Shown here: positions 1 through 6,022 of the stretch, piece after piece
Position numbering within the stretch: the stretch's first letter is position 1
Layout: each line of letters starts with the position of its first letter
DNA from: Aquabacterium sp.
GTDB lineage: Bacteria; Pseudomonadota; Gammaproteobacteria; Burkholderiales; Burkholderiaceae_C
Assembly (NCBI GenBank): GCA_017989885.1
Contig: JAGNPA010000080.1
Coordinates: 1-7,378, forward strand
Reading direction: 5' to 3'
DNA: 7,378 bases
Translations under genes and position numbers: made by a program
Notes under the pieces: generated by a model
Databases searched by the model: none
Told to the model about the DNA's origin: nothing
Seen by the model: the letters and a program-made list of their open reading frames with translations, nothing else

Positions 1-990
1 GTGGTAGCCCGTCACGCGCTCAACCTCGTTCTTCGAACCCAGCATCACCGACACACGCTCGTGCAACTGCTTGGGTTGAATCTCCATGATGCGCTGCAAG
101 CCATTGGTGGCGGCGCCACCGGCCTGCTCCACCAGGAAGCTCATCGGGTTGGCTTCGTACATCAGGCGCAGCTTGCCCGGTTTGCCCGGCTCGCGCTTGT
201 CCCAGGGGTACATGAAGATGCCGCCACGGGTCAGGATGCGGTGCACGTCGGCCACCATCGCGGCCACCCAGCGCATGTTGAAGTCCTTGCCGCGCGGGCC
301 TTCCTTGCCAGCCAGGCACTCGTCGATGTAGCGCTTGACCGGCGGCGCCCAGTGACGCATGTTCGACATGTTGACCGAGAACTCCTTGGTGTCCTCCGGG
401 ATGCGCATGTTGTCCTCGGTCATCCACCAGGCGCCCATCTCGCGGTCCAGGGTGAACATGACCACGCCCTTGCCCACCGTCAGCACCAGGGTGGTTTGCG
501 GGCCATACACGCAATAGCCCGCGCACACCTGAGCCGTGCCCGGCTGCAGGAAGCTCTCGTTCGTCACGTCACCGCCCTTGTGCTTGAGCACCGAGAAGAT
601 CGTGCCGATGCTGACGTTGATGTCGATGTTGCTCGAGCCGTCCAGGGGATCGAACAGCAGCAGGTACTCGCCCTGAGGGTAGCGGTTGGGCACGCCCACC
701 ATGTCGTCCATCTCTTCAGAGGCCATGCCGGCCAGGTGGCCGCCCCACTCGTTGGCCTCGATCAGCACCTCGTTGGCGATGATGTCGAGCTTCTTCTGGA
801 CTTCGCCCTGCACGTTCTCGCTGCCGGCACTGCCCAGGACTTCACCCAGGGCGCCCTTGCTGACGTTGATGGCGATGCGCTTGCAGGCGCGGGCCACCAC
901 TTCGATGAGCAGGCGCAGCTGCGACGGAATCTGGGCCTCGCCACGCTGTTGCTCGATCAGGTACTGCGTGAGGCTGATGCGTTTGGTCAT
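1..990 (-). CDS. fbp: Fructose-1,6-bisphosphatase class I (C-terminus cut by window edge)
   Basis: Hydrolyses fructose 1,6-bisphosphate to fructose 6-phosphate in the cytosol, the committed step of gluconeogenesis, and also serves the Calvin cycle in autotrophs. The minus-strand frame is open for 330 codons from the ATG at 990-988 to the edge and begins [14 protein letters not shown]. Visible family features are SEE at residues 91-93, the metal and phosphate site [10 protein letters not shown] at 114-123, [17 protein letters not shown] at 256-272, and the signature [10 protein letters not shown] at 273-282, where K273 and E279 fit the substrate lysine and metal glutamate of the family. Class I enzymes are usually about 330-340 residues, so only a few C-terminal residues should be missing. 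An in-frame TGA lies 30 nt upstream and the ATG is the only good start between. No clear Shine-Dalgarno precedes it. It follows pepN by 46 nt on the same strand and may share its transcript. Identification is very secure. Confidence 0.97.
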   Translation of the reverse strand, partial: MTKRISLTQYLIEQQRGEAQIPSQLRLLIEVVARACKRIAINVSKGALGEVLGSAGSENVQGEVQKKLDIIANEVLIEANEWGGHLAGMASEEMDDMVGVPNRYPQGEYLLLFDPLDGSSNIDINVSIGTIFSVLKHKGGDVTNESFLQPGTAQVCAGYCVYGPQTTLVLTVGKGVVMFTLDREMGAWWMTEDNMRIPEDTKEFSVNMSNMRHWAPPVKRYIDECLAGKEGPRGKDFNMRWVAAMVADVHRILTRGGIFMYPWDKREPGKPGKLRLMYEANPMSFLVEQAGGAATNGLQRIMEIQPKQLHERVSVMLGSKNEVERVTGYH

Positions 991-1036
991 GATGATCAGA
1001 TGAAAAAGAAAAGAAGTTCAGTCAGGCAAGACGGGC
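991..1036 (-). promoter_or_regulatory. pepN-fbp intergenic leader with pyrimidine tract
   Basis: This 46-nt gap contains an uninterrupted 15-nt pyrimidine run on the minus strand (1016 to 1002, CTTCTTTTCTTTTTC), ending 11 nt before the fbp ATG. No purine-rich Shine-Dalgarno is seen at the usual distance. I see no hairpin before the T-rich tract, so it does not read as an intrinsic terminator, and no convincing promoter. Pyrimidine-rich leaders can bind ribosomal protein S1 and support initiation where the Shine-Dalgarno is weak. Applying that here is inference. Confidence 0.3.
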
Positions 1037-3709
1037 TCAGTCCTGCAGGGCGCGGGTCACGATCTCGCGCACATCGTCAGACAGCTCGGTGCGGGCGGCC
1101 ACACGCTTGAGCGCCTCGCAGGCGGCCGTGCGGTAAGGCTCGGCCAGACGGCGCCAGTGGTCCATCGCCCGGGCCAGACGCGCCGCCAGTTGCGGGTTGA
1201 TGGCATCCACCTCGATGACACGGTCGGCCCAGAAGACATAGCCGGCCGCATCCTGACGGTGGAAGGCCGCCGGGTTGCTCTGGCACAGCGCCATCAACAG
1301 ACTGCGGGCCCGGTTGGGCGTGCGCAGCGTGAAGTCGGGGTGCAGCATCAGCGCCTTGGCGCGCGCAAAGACCTGGCCTTCGTGCTCGGGCGCGGTCACC
1401 TGCAGGGTGAACCACTTGTCGATGACCAGGGCCTCGTTCTTGAACTGCGCATGGAAGCGCTCCAGCGCCCCCGCCGCCAGCTCACTGTGGGCGTTGACCA
1501 GCGCCGCCAGGGAGCCCAGGCGGTCGGTCATGTTGGTCGCATCCTTGAAGCGCTGCAAAGCCTTGCCCGGCCAGATCTGGTTGTGGCGCGCCACCGCATC
1601 CAGCACCAGCATGCTCAGGGCCAGATTGGCCAGCGCACGACGGCCGCTGCTGACGGCATCGGGCGAGTAGGCGCCGCTGTCATGGTGAGCGGCATAGGCC
1701 CACTCCCAATCAGCGTGCAGGGCGTGCGCCAGTTGCAGCTTGATGCGCTCGCGGGCGGTGTGGATGCGCTGCGGATCGACCACGTCGAGCTGCTCGGCCA
1801 CATACGCCTCACTCGGCAGGGTCAGCACCAGCTCCTTGAACGCAGCGTCCAGCTCGTCGTGACGCAGCACGCTGCGCATGGCGTCGATGAAGCGGGCATC
1901 CAGCTCGATGTGGCCATTGCCGTGCACCGCGCTCAAGATGCGGCGCAGCGCCAGCTTCTGGCCGGCTTCCCAGCGGTTGAACGGGTCATGGTCGTGGCTG
2001 AGCAGCACGAACAGCGCGTCATCGCTCAGCTCGGTCTCCAGCACCACCGGGGCAGAGAAGCCGCGCAACAGCGAGGGCACCGGCTCCACCGGCACATGCA
2101 CGAAGGTGAAGGTCTGGCTCGGCTCGGACAGCACCAGCACGGTGTTGTGCCCGATCGGGTCCAGGTGCCCTTCCAAATGCAGATTGATGTAGCGGCCGTC
2201 GACCCCCACCAGGCCCATGGCCACAGGGATCACAGCAGGGGCTTTCTCGGGCTGCCCGGCCGTTGCGGCGCAGGTCTGGCTCAAGGTGAGGGTGTAGATG
2301 CGGTTCTCTGCGTCGTACACGCCGTGCGCCTGCACGCGAGGGGTGCCTGCCTGGCTGTACCAGCGCTTGAACGCGTCCAGTCGCTTGGCCAGTTCGCTGT
2401 CCGGGTTGGCATCGGCAATGGCCTGCGCAAAGTCGTCGCAGGTCACGGCATGACCGTCATGGCGCGAGAAGTACAGGTCCATGCCGTTCACAAAGCCGAC
2501 ATCGCCCACCAGCGTGTGCATCATGCGCACCACCTCGGCCCCCTTTTCGTACACGGTGGCCGTGTAGAAATTGTCGATGGCCATGTAGCTGTCGGGGCGC
2601 ACCGGGTGCGCCATCGGGCCCGCATCTTCCGGGAACTGCAACTGGCGCAGGGTGCGCACGTCTTCGATGCGCTTGACGGCGCGGGCGCTGTAGCTGCCCG
2701 ACATGTCCTGGCTGAACTGCTGGTCGCGGAAGACCGTCAGGCCTTCCTTGAGCGAGAGCTGGAACCAGTCCCGGCAGGTGACACGGTTGCCGGTCCAGTT
2801 GTGGAAGTACTCGTGGGCGACCACGCTTTCCACATTGGCAAAGTCCACATCGGTGGCGGTGTTGGGGTTGGCCAGCACGAACTTGGTGTTGAAAATGTTC
2901 AACCCCTTGTTCTCCATCGCGCCCATGTTGAAGTCGCTCACCGCGACGATCATGAAGCGCTCCAGGTCCAGGCTCAGGCCGTACTTGTACTCGTCCCACG
3001 CGATCGAGGCGATCAGCGAGTTCATCGCATGTTCGGTCTTGTCCAGGTCCCCGGCGCGCACATAGATCTGCAGCAGGTGCTCCTTGCCTTCGCGCGTCAC
3101 GATGCGCTGTTCGCGGCGTACCAGGTCGGCGGCCACCAGCGCAAACAGGTAGCTGGGCTTGGGGTGCGGGTCTTCCCACACCGCGATGTGGCGGCCGTTG
3201 CCCAGGTCGCCCTCTTCCACCAGGTTGCCGTTGGACAGCAGCACCGGGTACTTGCGCTTGTCGGCCTTCAGCGTCACGCGGAAGGTCGCCATCACGTCGG
3301 GGCGGTCGGTGAAATAGGTGATGCGGCGGAAACCCAGGGCTTCGCACTGCGTGAACAAGCCACCCCCACTGGTGTACAGGCCCGACAACTGCGTGTTCTT
3401 CTCGGGCGCGCAGGTGTTGCGGATCTCCAGCGTGAAGGGCTGCTGCGGCAGGTTCTCCAGCACCAGTTGCTGGTTCTCGCTGCGGAAGGTCACGGGCTCG
3501 CCGTCCACCAGCACGCGGGTCAGGGTGATGTCCTCACCGTCCAGACGCAAGGCCGCGCCAGACTGGCCCGGGTTGGGTTCAACAGTCATCTTGTTGATGA
3601 CCAGGGTCTTGGCCGGATCCAGGTCAAAGGTCAGGTCGACCGTCTTGATCCAGAACGCGGGCGCCGTGTAGTCTTCACGGCGCACCAGCGGGGCAGTACC
3701 TTCGCGCAT
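1037..3709 (-). CDS. pepN: Aminopeptidase N, M1-family zinc metallopeptidase
   Basis: Removes N-terminal amino acids from peptides in the cytosol during protein turnover and peptide use. The product is 890 residues, close to the 870 of E. coli PepN, and colinear with it. Visible landmarks are QCE at 121-123 (N-terminal recognition glutamate), the exopeptidase motif GAMEN at 263-267, the zinc site HEYFH at 299-303 with the third ligand E322 in KEGLTVF, and the catalytic tyrosine Y387 in VYEKG. These sit 2 to 6 positions beyond their E. coli counterparts; a short insertion (SGSY region, about 337-340) explains the larger offset. The alpha-helical C-terminal domain is complete and ends ALQD before TGA. 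The ATG at 3709 is supported by AAAGGA five nt upstream and by the usual short N-terminus before DYTAPAFWIKTVDLTFDL. It follows prfB by 10 nt, which implies cotranscription. No missing active-site residue or frameshift was seen. Confidence 0.98.
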   Translation of the reverse strand: MREGTAPLVRREDYTAPAFWIKTVDLTFDLDPAKTLVINKMTVEPNPGQSGAALRLDGEDITLTRVLVDGEPVTFRSENQQLVLENLPQQPFTLEIRNTCAPEKNTQLSGLYTSGGGLFTQCEALGFRRITYFTDRPDVMATFRVTLKADKRKYPVLLSNGNLVEEGDLGNGRHIAVWEDPHPKPSYLFALVAADLVRREQRIVTREGKEHLLQIYVRAGDLDKTEHAMNSLIASIAWDEYKYGLSLDLERFMIVAVSDFNMGAMENKGLNIFNTKFVLANPNTATDVDFANVESVVAHEYFHNWTGNRVTCRDWFQLSLKEGLTVFRDQQFSQDMSGSYSARAVKRIEDVRTLRQLQFPEDAGPMAHPVRPDSYMAIDNFYTATVYEKGAEVVRMMHTLVGDVGFVNGMDLYFSRHDGHAVTCDDFAQAIADANPDSELAKRLDAFKRWYSQAGTPRVQAHGVYDAENRIYTLTLSQTCAATAGQPEKAPAVIPVAMGLVGVDGRYINLHLEGHLDPIGHNTVLVLSEPSQTFTFVHVPVEPVPSLLRGFSAPVVLETELSDDALFVLLSHDHDPFNRWEAGQKLALRRILSAVHGNGHIELDARFIDAMRSVLRHDELDAAFKELVLTLPSEAYVAEQLDVVDPQRIHTARERIKLQLAHALHADWEWAYAAHHDSGAYSPDAVSSGRRALANLALSMLVLDAVARHNQIWPGKALQRFKDATNMTDRLGSLAALVNAHSELAAGALERFHAQFKNEALVIDKWFTLQVTAPEHEGQVFARAKALMLHPDFTLRTPNRARSLLMALCQSNPAAFHRQDAAGYVFWADRVIEVDAINPQLAARLARAMDHWRRLAEPYRTAACEALKRVAARTELSDDVREIVTRALQD

Positions 3710-3714
3710 GGCTA

Positions 3715-3720
3715 TCCTTT
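3715..3720 (-). promoter_or_regulatory. pepN ribosome binding site abutting prfB stop
   Basis: On the minus strand the prfB stop TAA runs straight into AAAGGA, with one base shared, followed by TAGCC and the pepN ATG. The 5-nt spacing is suitable, and the site fixes the pepN start at 3709. Because terminating prfB ribosomes stop on top of this site, translational coupling is possible. Confidence 0.7.
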
Positions 3721-4824
3721 TAGAGGCCCTGTTTCAGGCTGGCTTCGATGAATGGGTCGAGGTCGCCGTCCAGCACCTTTTGCGTGGCGGAGATTTCGAC
3801 GTTGGTACGCAGATCCTTGATGCGGCTGTTGTCGAGCACGTAAGAGCGAATCTGGTGACCCCAGCCCACATCGGTCTTGGTGTCTTCGAGCTTTTGCTGC
3901 TCTTCCTGGCGCTTGCGCATCTCGTGGTCGTACAGGCGCGAGCGCAGGCGCTTCCAGGCCACATCACGGTTGCTGTGCTGCGAGCGGCCGTCCTGGCACT
4001 GCACCACGATGCCGGTCGGGATGTGCGTCAGGCGCACGGCCGAGTCGGTCTTGTTGATGTGCTGACCACCCGCGCCCGAGGCACGGTAGGTGTCGGTGCG
4101 CACGTCGGACGGGTTGATGTCGATCTCGATCGAGTCATCGACTTCCGGGTACACAAACACGGACGCAAACGAGGTGTGGCGGCCACCGGACGAGTCGAAC
4201 GGCGACTTGCGCACCAGGCGGTGCACGCCGGTTTCGGTGCGCAGGTAACCGAAGGCGTAATCGCCCTCGACCTTGATCGTGGCACTCTTGATACCAGCGG
4301 TGTCGCCGGGGGTTTCGTCTTCCAGCTGGGCCGTGAAGCCCTTGCGCTCGCAGTAACGCAGGTACTGACGCAGCAGCATGGACGCCCAGTCACACGCCTC
4401 GGTGCCACCGGCGCCAGCCTGGATGTCGATGAAGCAGTTGCTCGGATCGGCCGGGTTGCTGAACATGCGGCGGAACTCGAGCTGCTCGACCTGGGCGCTC
4501 AGGGTCTGAACGTCGGCGTGGATGGCCTTGAGACCATCCTCATCGCCCTCTTCCTTGGACATCTCGAACAGCTCGCCGTTGTCGGCCAGATTGGACGTCA
4601 GGGACTCGATCACGAGCACCACGTCTTCCAGCGAGCGTTTTTCCTTGCCCAGGGCTTGCGCACGCTTGGGGTCGTTCCAGACGGCCGGGTCTTCGAGTTC
4701 GGCGTTGACTTCGCTCAGGCGACGGGATTTTTCATCCCAGTCAAAGATACCTCCGGAGCTCAGCGGTGCGCTGAGTCAGGTCGGCAATCTGGGTGCCCAG
4801 GGCGTTGATGAGTTCGATGTCCAT
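3720..4824 (-). CDS. prfB: Peptide chain release factor 2 (RF2), programmed +1 frameshift
   Basis: RF2 recognises UGA and UAA in the ribosomal A site and triggers release of the finished polypeptide. The gene is read in two frames: 27 codons from ATG 4824 to CTT 4746-4744, then, skipping the T at 4743, from GAC 4742-4740 to TAA 3722-3720. The joined protein is 367 residues (E. coli 365). Past the shift it reads [19 protein letters not shown], typical of RF2. Key motifs are the stop-codon reading tripeptide SPF at 207-209 and the catalytic GGQ at 252-254. The residue matching E. coli 246, which is Thr in K-12, is Ala here (A248), the form found in most RF2 proteins. An AGGA lies 6 nt before the ATG. 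A terminator upstream separates it from the hydrolase gene, and pepN follows 10 nt downstream. A gene caller ignoring the shift would start it falsely at an internal codon such as GTG 4622 and lose 67 residues. Confidence 0.97.
4740..4755 (-). promoter_or_regulatory. RF2 programmed +1 ribosomal frameshift site
   Basis: The minus-strand sequence is CGG AGG TAT CTT TGA C. It matches the classic prfB recoding signal: an internal Shine-Dalgarno-like element three nt before the slippery CTT, then an in-frame TGA followed by C, a poor termination context. When RF2 is scarce the ribosome pauses at TGA, the P-site tRNA slips from CTT to TTT and reading resumes at GAC; when RF2 is plentiful, a 27-residue peptide is released. 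The mechanism is established for E. coli. Here GGAGGT could pair with the 16S anti-Shine-Dalgarno over six bases without mismatch, at least as well as the E. coli AGGGGGT. Confidence 0.96.
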
Positions 4825-4858
4825 GTGAAATCCTGCAAATCTTGGGGTGAAATATGGC

Positions 4859-4890
4859 AAAAAGGCCCTGCAGCCGATGGCTGGAGCCTT
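4859..4890 (-). terminator. Intrinsic terminator after the alpha/beta hydrolase gene
   Basis: Read on the minus strand from 4890, AAGGCTC and CAGCC pair across a 3-nt ATC loop with GGCTG and GGGCCTT. This gives about 12 pairs with one T-G wobble and a 2-nt CA bulge, and the stem runs into a TTTTT tract. The T tract is present only in the leftward direction, so it should stop transcription arriving from the hydrolase gene, whose stop codon ends 19 nt earlier. It lies 34 nt before the prfB ATG, so prfB needs either a promoter overlapping this region or read-through. I could not pick out a convincing promoter there. Confidence 0.75.
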
Positions 4891-4909
4891 GTCAGATGGT
4901 CTTATTTTC

Positions 4910-5851
4910 TCACGCGACAGCGGTTTGCGGTCGCGTGAAATGCGCAGCCAGGTGAATGGCCAGTGCTTCGGGCTGATCGTGGTGCAGCATGTGCCCCGCG
5001 TCGTCCAGCCCTTCCAGGCGCCAATCGGCCATCACTTCGGCCCGCGTCAGGAACTCCTCACGCGTGTAACGACCGCCGAACAGCGCGAAATACTCGGTCT
5101 GCAGCCCCTCGATGACCAGCACCGGGCACGTGATGCGGGCCCACAGCGCCTTCACCTCCTCCACCCGGTACAGCAGCGGATTGACCCGCTTGTGCGCAGG
5201 GTCGGCGTTGATCACCCAGCGCCCGCCCTCCTCGCGCGCCCAATGCTGCGCCAACCACAGGGCGCGATCCGGGCGGATGCGCGGGTTGTTGGCGCGCAGG
5301 CGCCCCGCCACGCCTTCCAGGCTGTCATACGACTTCAGTTGCATGGGGGTGCGCAACTCATCGAGCCAGCGGGTGTAGCGGTCGGGCGCCTCGTCGGGCG
5401 AGGTGGCCGGCATGCCAAAGCCTTCCAGATTGACCAGACGCCGGATCTTGCTTGGCCGTGCGCCCGCGTACATCGTCACCACATTGCCACCCATGCTGTG
5501 CCCCAGCAGGTCGATCGGGTGATCGGGGGACAGGGCATGCACGACCGCATCCAGATCACCCAGGTAATCCGGAAAGTAGTAACAGTCCGCCCCGGTCGGC
5601 CCCGGTGTCTGTCCAAAGCCGCGCCAGTCCAGCGCCGCAATCGGACGCTCGGCCCAACCGGGCTGTTGGCGCAGGGCATCCACCATGAACTGGAACGAGG
5701 CGGCCACGTCCATCCAGCCATGAACCAGCAACAGCAAGGGTTCTTGCGCACTGATACGCCCCAAATCCCCCCAGATCAGGAGGTGTTGCGGCAGGCCGCG
5801 TGCCTGTATGGTCAAAGACTTGGCAGGGTAAATCGGTACAAAAGACGACAA
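4910..5851 (-). CDS. Alpha/beta-fold hydrolase of unknown substrate
   Basis: A complete 313-residue cytosolic protein of the alpha/beta hydrolase fold with no signal peptide or membrane segment. Visible elements are the oxyanion-hole region LLLLVHGWMD (residues 39-48, H44-G45), ALDWRGFGQT after strand 4 (73-82), the nucleophile elbow GHSMGG (117-122, S119), a lid-like segment at about 145-235, and the catalytic histidine in DDAGHMLHHDQP (H287). The acid is not obvious: E248 after the strand PVLVIEG is the usual place, E143 in NLEGFG an alternative. The layout resembles MEST/SERHL-type serine hydrolases, but the substrate cannot be read from the sequence. The start is TTG at 5851, supported by GAGG six nt upstream; no ATG or GTG lies near it in frame, and a later start would approach the first strand. 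It ends in TGA 19 nt before a terminator, so it is probably its own transcription unit, divergent from the sensor gene. Confidence 0.85.
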   Translation of the reverse strand: MSSFVPIYPAKSLTIQARGLPQHLLIWGDLGRISAQEPLLLLVHGWMDVAASFQFMVDALRQQPGWAERPIAALDWRGFGQTPGPTGADCYYFPDYLGDLDAVVHALSPDHPIDLLGHSMGGNVVTMYAGARPSKIRRLVNLEGFGMPATSPDEAPDRYTRWLDELRTPMQLKSYDSLEGVAGRLRANNPRIRPDRALWLAQHWAREEGGRWVINADPAHKRVNPLLYRVEEVKALWARITCPVLVIEGLQTEYFALFGGRYTREEFLTRAEVMADWRLEGLDDAGHMLHHDQPEALAIHLAAHFTRPQTAVA

Positions 5852-5857
5852 TTGAGA

Positions 5858-5861
5858 CCTC
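5858..5861 (-). promoter_or_regulatory. Ribosome binding site deciding the TTG start of the hydrolase
   Basis: GAGG (within ACGAGG) on the minus strand lies 6 nt before TTG 5851-5849. It is the main reason for choosing this rare start codon. The next in-frame candidate is another TTG at codon 13, which lacks such a site and would shorten the N-terminus. Confidence 0.55.
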
Positions 5862-5920
5862 GTTGACGCGATACGCTCGCGGGCTGAGTGGCAAAGGGTG
5901 CGGCAACACCCCTCGCCAGG

Positions 5921-5935
5921 AACGCCACCGGCGTT
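5921..5935. repeat. Perfect inverted repeat in the divergent intergenic region
   Basis: AACGCC-ACC-GGCGTT is a perfect 6-bp palindrome with a 3-nt spacer between the divergently transcribed hydrolase and sensor genes. No T tract follows it on either strand, so it is not an intrinsic terminator. Its right arm shares TT with a candidate -35 box at 5934-5939, so it could be an operator. A weaker repeat, GGGTG-CGGCAA-CACCC, lies at 5896-5911. With GC-rich DNA, chance occurrence is quite possible. Confidence 0.35.
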
Positions 5936-5961
5936 GACGTGCGCATCATCGCCGATCTGAT
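5934..5961 (+). promoter_or_regulatory. Candidate sigma-70-type promoter for the sensor gene
   Basis: TTGACG (5 of 6 to the -35 consensus) is followed after 16 nt by TCTGAT (4 of 6 to the -10 consensus), placing the -10 box 61 nt before the GTG start. It is the best rightward match I noticed by eye in the 171-nt gap. On the other strand TTGCCA (5894-5889) with TATCGC (5873-5868) at 15-nt spacing is a weaker possibility for the hydrolase. Confidence 0.3.
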
Positions 5962-6022
5962 CTGTGTGTGCCGACTCACTGTTTTTTCTTGTCCTTGACC
6001 CATCGTCGTCGGTTTTGTTTTT

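Noticed and set aside
991..1036. Intrinsic terminator between pepN and fbp suggested by the T-rich tract.
   Set aside because: No stable GC-rich hairpin precedes the tract on the minus strand.
1157..3751. A very long rightward ORF (about 864 codons) antisense to pepN, with similar long antisense ORFs opposite fbp (1-1110), prfB (3708-4808), the hydrolase (4847-5866) and the sensor (6479-7375 on the minus strand).
   Set aside because: All five are exactly codon-in-register with the real gene opposite. In that register a stop appears only where the real gene uses TTA, CTA or TCA, which GC-rich genomes avoid. The translations are low-complexity strings rich in H, Q, V, R and A with no recognisable domain, while the opposite strands encode clear conserved enzymes.
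4732..4746. Possible sequencing error or pseudogene in prfB, because the reading frame breaks near the start.
   Set aside because: The break lies exactly at the conserved RF2 recoding signal, and both flanking parts are intact and typical of RF2.
5996..6022. An earlier start for the sensor gene.
   Set aside because: An in-frame TGA at 5996-5998 blocks it, and no ATG, GTG or TTG lies between that stop and GTG 6023.
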